Assembly (NCBI GenBank): GCA_030841035.1
Contig: JAVEDI010000064.1
Span: forward strand, 1 to 63,081
Reading direction: 5' to 3'
DNA length: 63,081 nucleotides
DNA from: Actinomycetota bacterium
GTDB lineage: Bacteria; Actinomycetota; Actinomycetes; JACCUZ01
Positions 31,282 to 39,593 of this stretch are shown here, one piece after another (positions within the stretch are counted from its first letter, which is position 1; every line of letters starts with the position of its first letter). The notes below the pieces were generated by a model, which was not told the origin of the DNA, made no database searches, and saw only the letters and a program-made list of their open reading frames with translations. The position numbers were made by a program, and so were the translations under genes.

Positions 31282-32360
31282 CCGACCGGCCCACCGAGCC
31301 CCGCAGCGACACCGGTGCGCGCGATCGCGACGCGCTGCTGTGGCAGGGCCTCGGCCAGAGCGGTGACCGGCCGGCCGGTCGGCGCCGCAAGAAGGGTGCG
31401 GACGACGGTTCGCGCGAGACGCCGATGGTGCCCCGCGCCACGTTCCAGTCCTACTACGGGCGACCGGTGCTCAAGGCGCCCGTGTGGAAGGACGACATCG
31501 CCTACTACTTCTTCCTCGGCGGCCTGTCCGCCGGGTCCAGCCTGCTGGGCGCAGGCGCTGACCTGACCAGCCGGCCCGGGCTGCGCCGCGGGACCCGCGT
31601 CGCAGCGCTGGCGTCGCTCGGCGTCGGGGCGTTCTATCTCGTCAAGGACCTCGGGCGCCCCGAGCGGTTTCTCAACATGCTGCGGGTGGTCAAGCCCACG
31701 TCGCCGATGAGCGTCGGCACCTGGGTCTTGACCGCGTACGGTCCGGCCGTCGGCCTCGCCGCAGCCAGCGAGCTGCTGCCGCAGCAGCTGCGTCGTAGTG
31801 TGCTCGGCCGGCTGATCGACTCGCTGGCCCGGCCGGCCGGGCTGTCCGCCGCAGCGCTCGCGCCGGCCGTGGCGTCGTACACCGCGGTGCTCCTGTCGCA
31901 GACCGCCGTGCCCGCCTGGCACGACTCCCACGAGGAGCTGCCGTTCATCTTCACCGGCAGCGCCGCCGCGAGCGCCGGGGGCCTGGGCATGATCATCGCT
32001 CCGGCCGCCGAGGCCGGGCCGGCCCGGGCCCTCGCGCTCTACGGTGCGGCGGTCGAGCTCGCGGCGTCGCGCCGCCTCGAGCATCGGCTCGGCGTCGAGA
32101 GCGAGCATTTCCACACCGGTCGGGCCGGTCGCGAGCTGCGGCTGGCCGCCACGCTCACCGCTGTCGGCGCGGCCGGCACCCTCGTGCTCGGCCGGCGGGG
32201 CCGCGTCGCCGGGTGCGTGGCCGGCGCCGCGCTGGTGGCCGGCGGCTTCTTCGAGCGGCTCGGGCTGCTGCACGCCGGGGCCGCGTCGGCGGTCGACCCA
32301 CGCGCGACGGTGCAGCCCCAGCGGGCCCGCATCGAGGCCGGTCGCCCCGCCCGGTCCTAG
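31278..32360 (+). CDS. NrfD/PsrC-type membrane subunit of formate dehydrogenase
   Basis: A 360-residue integral membrane protein of the NrfD family, without heme ligands, which anchors the Fe-S subunit and exchanges electrons with quinone. The N-terminal 60 residues are polar and basic. The conserved start of the first helix, WKDDIAYYFFLGGLSAGSSL, follows, then FYLVKDLGRPERF and SPMSVGTWVL, all typical of NrfD. About eight membrane segments can be drawn. GTG 31278 overlaps the fdhB stop by 4 bases. Together the three genes describe a cytoplasm-facing, membrane-attached respiratory formate dehydrogenase. Confidence 0.9.
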   Translation: MTDRPTEPRSDTGARDRDALLWQGLGQSGDRPAGRRRKKGADDGSRETPMVPRATFQSYYGRPVLKAPVWKDDIAYYFFLGGLSAGSSLLGAGADLTSRPGLRRGTRVAALASLGVGAFYLVKDLGRPERFLNMLRVVKPTSPMSVGTWVLTAYGPAVGLAAASELLPQQLRRSVLGRLIDSLARPAGLSAAALAPAVASYTAVLLSQTAVPAWHDSHEELPFIFTGSAAASAGGLGMIIAPAAEAGPARALALYGAAVELAASRRLEHRLGVESEHFHTGRAGRELRLAATLTAVGAAGTLVLGRRGRVAGCVAGAALVAGGFFERLGLLHAGAASAVDPRATVQPQRARIEAGRPARS

Positions 32361-32364
32361 ACAG

Positions 32365-32453
32365 ATGGGCAGTTCGCCCGGGTTTGGCAGGAAAACTGCC
32401 GGGAGTAGTCCCGCGCCCATGAGGGTAGACCGCTCCGGGGGTCCGTCTCATGG
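32365..32453 (+). promoter_or_regulatory. structured leader upstream of the OFA-type MFS gene
   Basis: The 108-bp gap between the NrfD gene and the MFS gene can fold in two exclusive ways. ATGGGC (32365-32370) pairs with GCCCAT (32415-32420), enclosing an AGTT/AACT arm and a CGGGA-GTAG-TCCCG hairpin. Alternatively CCATGAG (32417-32423) pairs with CTCATGG (32447-32453), which directly precedes the GAGGTGG ribosome binding site. The shared CCAT makes the two states compete. This looks like a leader that could control MFS translation. No known riboswitch class is claimed. Confidence 0.4.
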
Positions 32454-32468
32454 AGGTGGCTCAGACCA

Positions 32469-33854
32469 ATGGCGCTTACATTCCTCGACCGGGATCGCAG
32501 CGTGGCCGGCCCGGGGTACAACCGCTGGCTCTTCCCGCCGGCCGCCCTCGCCGTGCACCTGTCGATCGGCCAGGTCTACGCGTTCAGCGTTTTCAAGACG
32601 CCGCTGGTCGACCACTTCCACAGCAGCCTCACGGCGATCGGCATCGTGTTCAGCATCGCGATCGTGATGCTGGGCGCGTCGGCAGCGATCCTCGGCACCT
32701 GGGTCGAGCGCAGCGGACCACGCAAGTCGATGGCTGCCGCAGCCCTGTGCTGGTCGAGCGGCTTCCTGATCGGCGCGCTCGGGGTCGCCAGCGACCAGCT
32801 GTGGCTGGTCTACCTGGGCTACGGGGTCATCGGCGGCATCGGGCTGGGCATCGGCTACATCTCGCCCGTCTCGACGCTGATCAAGTGGTTCCCCGACCGG
32901 CCGGGCCTGGCCACCGGCCTCGCCATCATGGGGTTCGGCGGCGGTGCGCTCATCGCCTCCCCTCTCTCGAACAAGCTCCTCACCACCTACGCCGACAAGC
33001 CGCAGGACGCGATCGTGCCGGCGTTCCTCACCCTCGGCGCCCTCTACCTCGTGGCCATGCTGCTCGGCGCCACTGCCGCTCGGGTGCCTCCCGCCGGCTG
33101 GGCACCGCCCGGCTGGACCGCGCCCACCAGCCAGGCGAGCGGCATGCGCACTACCGCCAACGTCACGGCGGCCGACGCGATCCGCACCCGGTCCTTCTGG
33201 CTGCTGTGGATCGTGCTGTTCTGCAACGTCACCGCCGGCATCGGCATCCTCGAGCAGGCCAGCCCGATGATCCAGGACTTCTTCTCCAACGTCGACGCCA
33301 ACGCCGCGGCCGGCTACGTCGGCCTCCTCTCGCTGGCGAACATGTCGGGACGGTTCATCTGGTCGTCCACCTCCGACGTCATCGGCCGGAAGGCGACATA
33401 CATGGGCTACCTCGGCATCGGTGCCGTGCTGTACTTCCTCGTGGCCACGACCGGTACGTCGTCGGTAGCGTGGTTCGTCGCCCTCACCGCGCTGATCATC
33501 AGCTTCTACGGCGGCGGGTTCGCGACCGTGCCGGCCTACCTCAAGGACCTCTTCGGGGGCCTCGAGGTCGGTGCCATCCATGGCCGGCTGCTCACCGCGT
33601 GGTCGGCGGCCGGAGTCGCCGGGCCGCTGATCGTCAACCGGATCGCCGATGCCCGCAAGGCCAACGGCATCAAGGGCGCCGACCTCTACACCCTCTCGCT
33701 CTCGATCATGGTGGGAGTTCTCATCGTCGGGTTCCTGGCCAACCTGGCCATCCGTCCGGTCCCCGAACGCTTCCACGCGGGCCCCGACGGAGCCCGTAGG
33801 GGCACGGGAGGCGACGTGGATCTGCGCAACGAGGAGGAGGTGACGAACCGATGA
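32469..33854 (+). CDS. OFA-family MFS transporter (oxalate/formate antiporter-like)
   Basis: A 461-residue major facilitator with about 12 membrane segments. The N-terminal HLSIGQVYAFSVFKTPL and the loop pattern WVERSGPRKSM fit the oxalate:formate antiporter (OFA) family. A 40-residue central loop separates the two halves. Its position between the formate dehydrogenase genes and selD suggests it moves formate or a related carboxylate to the enzyme. GGAGGTGG precedes ATG 32469. The next gene, a very small membrane protein, overlaps by 4 bases. Confidence 0.87.
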   Translation: MALTFLDRDRSVAGPGYNRWLFPPAALAVHLSIGQVYAFSVFKTPLVDHFHSSLTAIGIVFSIAIVMLGASAAILGTWVERSGPRKSMAAAALCWSSGFLIGALGVASDQLWLVYLGYGVIGGIGLGIGYISPVSTLIKWFPDRPGLATGLAIMGFGGGALIASPLSNKLLTTYADKPQDAIVPAFLTLGALYLVAMLLGATAARVPPAGWAPPGWTAPTSQASGMRTTANVTAADAIRTRSFWLLWIVLFCNVTAGIGILEQASPMIQDFFSNVDANAAAGYVGLLSLANMSGRFIWSSTSDVIGRKATYMGYLGIGAVLYFLVATTGTSSVAWFVALTALIISFYGGGFATVPAYLKDLFGGLEVGAIHGRLLTAWSAAGVAGPLIVNRIADARKANGIKGADLYTLSLSIMVGVLIVGFLANLAIRPVPERFHAGPDGARRGTGGDVDLRNEEEVTNR

Positions 33855-34021
33855 CGACCGGAGCCGGCACCAGGAACGACAACCCGGGCGATCCGGGGAC
33901 GACACCCAGAGGCGACGCCGTCGCCGTACCGCTGTCGTTGCTGCTGTGGGCGCTCGTGCTGATCGCGCTCGCCTACGGCGTCATCTCCACCCTCCAGAAG
34001 GTGACGCAGCTCTTCGGCTGA
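33851..34021 (+). CDS. small membrane partner of the MFS transporter
   Basis: A 56-residue protein. After a polar, flexible N-terminus it has a single membrane helix (LSLLLWALVLIALAYGVI) and a short polar tail. ATG 33851 overlaps the MFS stop (ATGA), and the gene ends one base before the selD stop on the other strand. Small one-helix proteins of this type occur beside OFA-like carriers and are annotated as MFS small subunits; a stabilising role is inferred. Confidence 0.8.
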   Translation: MTTGAGTRNDNPGDPGTTPRGDAVAVPLSLLLWALVLIALAYGVISTLQKVTQLFG

Positions 34022-35026
34022 TCAGCGGACCACGAGGACGGCCGGGCCGGCGGGGATGAGCTCACCGACCACGGGGTAGCCCGGCACCTCGCCCGCCACC
34101 AGCAGCCCGCCCGACGTCTGCGCGTCGGCGAGCAGCAGCAGCTCGTCCTCGCCCACCCGGGCTGACAGGTGCGGCCGCACCCAGTCCAGGTTGCGCCGCG
34201 TGCCGCCGCTGACGTAGCCGTCGCGCAGGGCGGCGCGCGCGCCGTCGACATACGGCACGGCAGCGGCGTCCACGACGGCCGTGACGCCACTGGCCCGCGC
34301 CATCTTGAACAGATGGCCCAGCAGTCCGAAGCCGGTCACGTCGGTCGCCGCCCGAGCCCCGGCGGCGAGCGCGGCCGAGGCCGCCGAGGCGTTCAGCGTC
34401 GTCATGAGGTCGACGGCCTGGGCGAACACCTCGCCCGTTGCCTTGTGCCGGCTGTTGAGCACGCCGATGCCCAGCGGCTTGGTCAGGGTGAGGGGTACGC
34501 CGGCGGTGGCCGCGTCGTTGCGCAGCAGTCGGGCCGGGTCGGCGAGCCCCGTCACTGCCATGCCGTACTTGGGCTCCGCGTCATCGACGCTGTGACCGCC
34601 TGCCAGGTGCGCCTTCGCCGCGAGAGCCACGTCGGCGCCGCCCCGCAGCACCTCACGCGCGAGCTCGAGCGGCAGCGTGTCGCGTGGCCACGCGAGCAGG
34701 TTGACGGCGACCAGCGGCGACCCGCCCATCGCGTAGATGTCGGAGAACGCGTTGGCCGCCGCGATGCGACCGAAGTCGTAGGCGTCGTCCACCACCGGGG
34801 TGAAGAAGTCGGCAGTTGCGATCACGGCGCGGTCGCCGTCGATCCGCACTACCGCGGCGTCATCGCCGTCCGCGAGGCCGACGAGCAACTCGTGCTCACC
34901 CACCGGACCCGGGGCGGCCAGCCCGGCGACCATCGACTCGAGCTCACCCGGCGGGATCTTGCACGCGCATCCTCCACCGCGAGAGAACTGCGTCAACCGG
35001 ACCGCGCCGAGGGTGACCGTGCTCAT
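34022..35026 (-). CDS. selD: selenide, water dikinase
   Basis: A 334-residue enzyme that makes selenophosphate, the selenium donor for SelA, from selenide and ATP. The flexible N-terminal catalytic loop reads GGGCACK, giving Cys20 and Lys23 in the positions of E. coli Cys17 and Lys20. This SelD is therefore a cysteine form and not itself a selenoprotein. Other landmarks are DFFTPVVDDAYDFGRIAAANAFSD, LAGGHSVDD, KPLGIGVL and ATDVTGFGLLGH. ATG 35026 begins the conserved region. It converges with the MFS small subunit and diverges from the HTH-TOBE regulator. It completes the Sec pathway with selA, selB and selC. Confidence 0.96.
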   Translation of the reverse strand: MSTVTLGAVRLTQFSRGGGCACKIPPGELESMVAGLAAPGPVGEHELLVGLADGDDAAVVRIDGDRAVIATADFFTPVVDDAYDFGRIAAANAFSDIYAMGGSPLVAVNLLAWPRDTLPLELAREVLRGGADVALAAKAHLAGGHSVDDAEPKYGMAVTGLADPARLLRNDAATAGVPLTLTKPLGIGVLNSRHKATGEVFAQAVDLMTTLNASAASAALAAGARAATDVTGFGLLGHLFKMARASGVTAVVDAAAVPYVDGARAALRDGYVSGGTRRNLDWVRPHLSARVGEDELLLLADAQTSGGLLVAGEVPGYPVVGELIPAGPAVLVVR

Positions 35027-35214
35027 GCGCCAGACCGTAGCTGGTTGGCCCTGACCGGGGGCTGCTGCACCTGTCCCGCGCACCGGACCCCGCCGGGCGG
35101 GGGCGCGTCCGCCCTGCATCTCCTGACGCATTCTCGGCTCCCAGCGGCCTATGGGACTGCTGGTGCTGCTGAAACCATGTCGGAAACTCGCATCTGCGGG
35201 TAGGGTCCTGCCTC

Positions 35215-35625
35215 GTGCAACAGTTCAGGATCAGCGAGGCGGCCGCGTTGCTGGGGGTCAGCAGCGACACGTTGCGCCGCTGGGCCGACGCCGGGCGGGT
35301 CGAGGTGACGCGCGACGGTTCCGGTCGCCAGGCGATCGACGGTGCGGCGCTGGCCCGGCTCGCCGAGGAGACCGGTGCCACCGCCGACCGCCCGGTGCCG
35401 CGACCGGTCGTGTCCGAGTCGGCGCGTAACCGCTTCCTGGGGCTGGTGACCAAGGTCAAGCGCGACGGGGTGATGGCACACGTGGAGATCCAGGCGGGTC
35501 CGCACCGCATCGTCTCGCTGATGAGCCGCGAGGCCGCCGACGAGCTGGGTCTGGAGCCCGGCGTGCTCGCCGTCGCTGCAGTGAAGTCCACCAACGTCGT
35601 CGTCGAGGTCCCCGCCGAACCCTGA
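35215..35625 (+). CDS. HTH-TOBE molybdate-responsive regulator
   Basis: A 136-residue protein. Residues 1-50 form a MerR/excisionase-like helix-turn-helix (RISEAAALLGVSSDTLRRWADAGRV), and residues about 68-136 form a TOBE/MOP domain (ARNRFLGLVTKVKRDGVMAHVEIQ). The TOBE domain binds molybdate in ModE-type proteins. It sits 44 bp before modA, so it probably adjusts molybdate uptake to supply. The start is GTG 35215, with only a weak TAGGG upstream. It could alternatively be a molybdate storage-type protein, but the HTH argues for regulation. Confidence 0.85.
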   Translation: MQQFRISEAAALLGVSSDTLRRWADAGRVEVTRDGSGRQAIDGAALARLAEETGATADRPVPRPVVSESARNRFLGLVTKVKRDGVMAHVEIQAGPHRIVSLMSREAADELGLEPGVLAVAAVKSTNVVVEVPAEP

Positions 35626-35669
35626 GCGCCCGTCCGGGGACGTTCTGACCGTCACCAAGGAGAAGCTGC

Positions 35670-36485
35670 ATGCCTCGCACCGCGAAACCGCTGGTCGCCC
35701 TCGTCGCCGTCGGCGCGCTCCTCACCGGCTGCGGGGGATCCAGCGGGGCGAACAGCCCCTCCGGCACGTCCGGCTCCTCCGGGTCGTCGTCCGCGACCTC
35801 GTCCACCGCGGTCGCGGGCACCATCAACGTGTTCGCGGCCGCGTCGCTGCAGAAGGCGTTCACCACGCTGGGCTCCCAGTTCGAGCGCAAGAACCCGGGC
35901 ACGAAGGTCGTCTTCAACTTCGGCCCGAGCTCCGGGCTGGCCGAGCAGATCAGCCAGGGCGCGCCGGCGGACGTCTTCGCGTCGGCCAGCACCAAGACCA
36001 TGGACCAGGTGGTCACCAGCGGAGACGCCGCGAGCCCCACCGACTTCGTGACGAACACGATGGAGATCGCGGTGCCGCCGGACAACCCGGCCGGCATCAC
36101 ATCGGTAGCCGACCTGGCCAAGAAGGGCGTGAAGGTGGCGCTGTGCCAGACCGATGTCCCCTGCGGCGCCACCGCCCTGACGGTGTTCCAGAACGCCAAG
36201 GTCCACGTCACCCCGGTCACCGAGGAGATCGACGTGAAGGCCACGCTGGGCAAGGTGAGCCTCGGCGAGGTCGACGCCGGCGTGGTGTACGTCACCGACG
36301 TGCGCGCGGCCGGGACATCGGTGAAGGGCATCGAGATCCCGAGCGACGTCAACGCCTCCACGACGTACCCGATCGCCACGCTGACGAGCTCGAAGAACAA
36401 GGCGACCGCCAAGGCCTTCGTCGACTACGTGCTCTCGCCCGACGGCCTCGCGGCGTTGACCGCCAGCGGGTTCAGCAAGCCCTGA
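35670..36485 (+). CDS. modA: molybdate ABC transporter substrate-binding lipoprotein
   Basis: A 271-residue lipoprotein. The signal ends in the lipobox LLTGC, followed by a Ser/Gly-rich linker. The ModA core begins with INVFAAASLQKAFTTLG and continues with FNFGPSSGLAEQISQGAPADVFASA, the anion-binding segments of molybdate/tungstate receptors. AAGGAGAAG lies before ATG 35670. modB follows 36 bp later. It supplies the metal for the pterin cofactor of the formate dehydrogenase next door. Confidence 0.94.
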   Translation: MPRTAKPLVALVAVGALLTGCGGSSGANSPSGTSGSSGSSSATSSTAVAGTINVFAAASLQKAFTTLGSQFERKNPGTKVVFNFGPSSGLAEQISQGAPADVFASASTKTMDQVVTSGDAASPTDFVTNTMEIAVPPDNPAGITSVADLAKKGVKVALCQTDVPCGATALTVFQNAKVHVTPVTEEIDVKATLGKVSLGEVDAGVVYVTDVRAAGTSVKGIEIPSDVNASTTYPIATLTSSKNKATAKAFVDYVLSPDGLAALTASGFSKP

Positions 36486-36521
36486 GACCAGTCGGCGTCC
36501 TCGGCCCGGCAGTCTGTGCCC

Positions 36522-37346
36522 ATGACCGCACAATCTGAGCGTGCTACGACGCCCTCATCGAGCATCGTGCCCTGGCCGCTGGCCCTGACAGCGCTCGTCA
36601 CCATCGCGTTCCTGCTGGTGCCACTGGTCGGCCTGGTGATCCGTGCCCCCTGGCGCAACCTGGGGCACGTCCTCGCCGAGACCCAGGTGGTCGAGGCGTT
36701 GCGGCTGTCGCTGGTGTGCGCCAGCGCAGCCACCGTCCTGTCACTGGTCTTCGGGGTGCCGTTGGCGTGGGTGCTGGCCCGGGCGAGGTTCCGCGGGCAC
36801 GGCCTGCTGCGGGCCCTGGTCACGCTGCCGCTGGTCCTGCCACCGGTCGTCGGAGGTGTCGCGCTGCTGCTGGCCTTCGGTCGCCGCGGGATCGTGGGGC
36901 AGTACCTGGACTCGTGGTTCGGCCTCACGCTCCCCTTCACCACGCTCGGCGTGGTCGTGGCCGAGACGTTCGTCGCCATGCCGTTCCTGGTCGTCACCGT
37001 CGAGGGCGCCTTCCGGAGCGCCGACCGTGGCTACGAGGAAGCCGCGGCCACCCTCGGTGCGTCCCGGCTGACGGTGTTCCGCCACGTCACCCTGCCGCTG
37101 GTCGCGCCGTCCCTGGTGGCCGGCTCGGTGCTGTGCTGGGCGCGCGCCCTCGGCGAGTTCGGGGCCACCATCACCTTCGCGGGCAACTTCCCGGGCCGCA
37201 CCCAGACGATGCCGATCGCGGTGTACCTGGCGCTGGAACGTGACCCCAAGGCCGCCATCGCCCTGTCGCTGGTCCTCCTCGCGGTCTCCGTCGCCGTCCT
37301 CGTCGGGCTGCGCGACCGCTGGCTCCACACCGGGCCCACCGCATGA
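36522..37346 (+). CDS. modB: molybdate ABC transporter permease
   Basis: A 274-residue permease with about five to six membrane segments. The binding-protein-dependent transport motif for ATPase contact is EEAAATLGASRLTVFRHVTLP. The C-terminal part ARALGEFGATITFAGNFPG is typical of ModB. A GTG at 36516 is an alternative start two codons earlier. The stop overlaps the modC start (ATGA). Confidence 0.94.
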   Translation: MTAQSERATTPSSSIVPWPLALTALVTIAFLLVPLVGLVIRAPWRNLGHVLAETQVVEALRLSLVCASAATVLSLVFGVPLAWVLARARFRGHGLLRALVTLPLVLPPVVGGVALLLAFGRRGIVGQYLDSWFGLTLPFTTLGVVVAETFVAMPFLVVTVEGAFRSADRGYEEAAATLGASRLTVFRHVTLPLVAPSLVAGSVLCWARALGEFGATITFAGNFPGRTQTMPIAVYLALERDPKAAIALSLVLLAVSVAVLVGLRDRWLHTGPTA

Positions 37347-38479
37347 CTGCCAGCTCCGTGCCGCTCGGGCACGCAGCGGGCGCACGGGCCTCCCTGGAGC
37401 TGGACGTCGTCGTCCGCCGCGACGCGTTCACGTTGGAGGTCGCCACCGAGGTCGCGCCCGGCGAGGTGCTGGGGGTGCTCGGCCCCAACGGCGCCGGGAA
37501 GACCACTCTGCTGCGGGCTCTCGCCGGGCTCGCCGCCGTCACCTCGGGCAGCATCCGGCTCGGCGGCACGGTGCTCGACGACGCGACGGCCGGCACGTTC
37601 GTCCCGGCCGAGCAGCGGCCCGTCGGACTGGTGTTCCAGGACTACCGGCTGTTCCCCCACCTGAGCGTGCGCGACAACGTCGCGTTCGCCGCTCGCTCCC
37701 GTGGCGCCCGTCGCAGTGACGCCCGCCGGCACGCCGACCGCTTCCTCGACCAGCTCGACCTGACCGACCTGGCACAGCGCAGACCGGCGCAGCTGTCCGG
37801 CGGGCAGGCGCAACGCGTCGCCCTGGCCCGGGCCCTGGCGGCCGAGCCGGCGATGCTCCTGCTCGACGAGCCACTGGCGGCGCTTGACGCCCGTAGCCGG
37901 CTCGAGGTCCGCAGCGAGCTGCGCCGGCACCTCGCCGACTTCCCCGGCCCCGTGCTGGTGGTGACCCACGACCCGCTCGAGGCGATGGTCATGACCGACC
38001 GTCTGCTCGTGCTCGAAGAGGGTCACGTCGTCCAGCACGGCACACCGGCTCGCGTCGCGCGCCGCCCAGCCACCCAGTACGTCGCCCGTCTCGTGGGCCT
38101 CAACCTCTACCCCGGCACGCTGGTCGCGCCCGACGGGACCGTGGCGCTGGCCACCGGCGGCAGCCTGGTTGCGACGCCTGCCGAGCCGATCCCGCCCGGG
38201 TCGACCGACGTGCTCGTCGCGGTGCGACCCTCGGCCATCGCGGTGCACACCGCGCGGCCCGACCATGCCAGCCCCCGCAACGTCTGGGCCGGGACCATCA
38301 CCGGCCTCGAGCTGCTCGCCGACCGGGTGCGCGTCCAGGTGCAGGGCGCCCCGGACGCGCTCGTGGACCTGACCCCTGCCGCTGTGGCCGACCTCGCGCT
38401 GCGCCCCGGCCTGCAGGTATGGCTCTCCGCGAAGGCCACCGAGGTCGACGTCTATCCCGACCGGCCACCGAGCCGGTGA
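37343..38479 (+). CDS. modC: molybdate ABC transporter ATP-binding protein
   Basis: A 378-residue ABC ATPase. Walker A is GPNGAGKTT at about 49-57, the Q loop is in FQDYRLFPHL, the signature is LSGGQAQR, Walker B is LLLLDEPLAALD and the switch His is in VVTHDPLEA. The C-terminal 130 residues form TOBE-like regulatory domains, as usual in ModC. It overlaps modB by 4 bases. A hairpin follows at 38503. Confidence 0.95.
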   Translation: MTASSVPLGHAAGARASLELDVVVRRDAFTLEVATEVAPGEVLGVLGPNGAGKTTLLRALAGLAAVTSGSIRLGGTVLDDATAGTFVPAEQRPVGLVFQDYRLFPHLSVRDNVAFAARSRGARRSDARRHADRFLDQLDLTDLAQRRPAQLSGGQAQRVALARALAAEPAMLLLDEPLAALDARSRLEVRSELRRHLADFPGPVLVVTHDPLEAMVMTDRLLVLEEGHVVQHGTPARVARRPATQYVARLVGLNLYPGTLVAPDGTVALATGGSLVATPAEPIPPGSTDVLVAVRPSAIAVHTARPDHASPRNVWAGTITGLELLADRVRVQVQGAPDALVDLTPAAVADLALRPGLQVWLSAKATEVDVYPDRPPSR

Positions 38480-38502
38480 GAGGTTCCGATGTCTGCCGGA
38501 CA

Positions 38503-38518
38503 GCGGTGGTGCCACCGC
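38503..38518 (+). terminator. hairpin after modC
   Basis: GCGGTG-GTGC-CACCGC forms a perfect 6-bp stem 24 bp after the modC stop. There is no T-run. It may end the mod transcript before the tRNA gene. Confidence 0.35.
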
Positions 38519-38689
38519 AGAGGAGGCGGTCCGCAGAGCGGCTCGCAGCCTCGCGTCCCGTCGCCGTACGTCGCGTGGCAGCAGCTGCTGCCGGGCGAGC
38601 GGGGCCCGTGATCTTGACATACTCGGCACCTCGAACCGCCTCTCCCTGCGCGCGCAGCTCTCACCCGCCGCGCAGGTCGGCGGCCCGAG

Positions 38690-38782
38690 GGAGGCGTTTG
38701 GGTGTCTGGTGACCCCCGCGGTCTTCAAAACCGACGTGGCCGAGGATCTCGGCCAGGCGGGTTCGATTCCCGTCCGCCTCCG
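38690..38782 (+). tRNA. selC: tRNA-Sec (anticodon TCA), recombined at its 3' half
   Basis: The gene has the anticodon loop CTTCAAA (anticodon TCA, reading UGA) and a long variable arm, TGGCCGAG-GAT-CTCGGCCA, with a perfect 8-bp stem. The T arm is GCGGG-TTCGATT-CCCGT, and the 8-position acceptor pairs GGAGGCG with CGCCTCC plus a T-C mismatch at the eighth position. The D stem also has one mismatch. After the discriminator G the genome reads CTA instead of CCA. The 3' 61 bases are repeated at 41498, next to selA, where CCA is intact. An island has thus been inserted, and this copy is a hybrid of host 5' half and incoming 3' half. It should still be functional if CCA is added post-transcriptionally. 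Confidence 0.93.
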
Positions 38783-38783
38783 C
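38723..38783 (+). repeat. left direct repeat (attL-type) in selC
   Basis: The 61 bp from the anticodon loop to the end of selC are repeated at 41498-41558 with 60 of 61 bases equal; the single difference is GAGGATC here and GAAGATC there. This is the usual signature of tyrosine-integrase insertion into a tRNA gene. Confidence 0.9.
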
Positions 38784-38979
38784 TAAGCCGTCTACCTGCG
38801 CAGACGTGGCTAGCGGCTGCCCTCTGGATCGGTCCGACGTCGCCAAGGTCGACGTTCTGGACCACACACAGACCACAATCGGCCTATGCCAGCCGACCAC
38901 ACCGAGGCGCGTCCATCCGTGGCAAAGCCCTGCCGCCCGCCGCTGTCCACAGGCATCGCTCGGTAGCGCAACACCACCG

Positions 38980-39527
38980 TTGTGGGTGCTCCGAGCCGGC
39001 GAGGTTGCCGGGATCCGAGTCCGCAACGTCAACATCGCGCGGCCGAGGGTCGAGGTCAAGGAGACGGTGATCTTCCTCGGCGGCGAACTGCTGGCCGACA
39101 CCCCGAAGTCCCTCAAGAGCCGCCGCACCGTGCCCATCCCGCCACCGGTAGCCCGGATGCTGGCTGACCACATCGCGGCGCACGACCTGCGGGCGGACGA
39201 CTACGTGTTTGGCGACGGCGCCGTACCTCTCAACCACGACTGGTTCTACCGGGTGCACTTCAAGCCAGCGGCCGATCGAGCCGGTACCAAGGGCGTGCGG
39301 TTCCACGACCTGCGGCACACGTTCGCCAGCCTCATAGCGCACCACGGCACGGCAAGGACCTCTACCGGGTCAGCCGGTGGATGGGTCACAGCACCATCGC
39401 GATCACTGCCGACCTCTACACGCACCTGTTTGAGACCGAGGACGACGCGCTGGCGTCGCGGCTGGAGACGGCGTTCCTCACCGGCCACCAGGCCGACCGC
39501 ACCGTGGTCAGCCTGCCGAGGGCAACG
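38980..39527 (+). pseudogene. tyrosine integrase remnant, frameshifted and lacking the N-terminus
   Basis: The catalytic domain of a phage-type tyrosine recombinase is recognisable: LRAGEVAGIRVRNV with the first Arg, KSRRTVPIP, then RFHDLRHTFASL with the HxxR pair. At about 39349-39351 one base is missing. The frame must change to continue with KDLYRVSRWMGHSTIAITAD and the nucleophile Tyr in ADLYTHL. The N-terminal DNA-binding half is absent; upstream sequence has no match. It lies beside the left repeat, the normal place for an integrase of a tRNA-targeting element. It is not functional as it stands. Confidence 0.87.
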
Positions 39528-39593
39528 TCCGGCTGCCGCGAACCGCTGGATTCGCGTCGGGGGCCGAGCAGTCGTCACGGCCCCGTCGACGAT

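Noticed and set aside
34022-35026. SelD as a second selenoprotein
   Set aside because: The catalytic loop has Cys (GGGCACK) and there is no in-frame TGA.
38614-38642. Promoter with TTGACA upstream of selC
   Set aside because: TTGACA is present at 38614, but no -10 sequence lies 16-18 bases later, so I do not call it.
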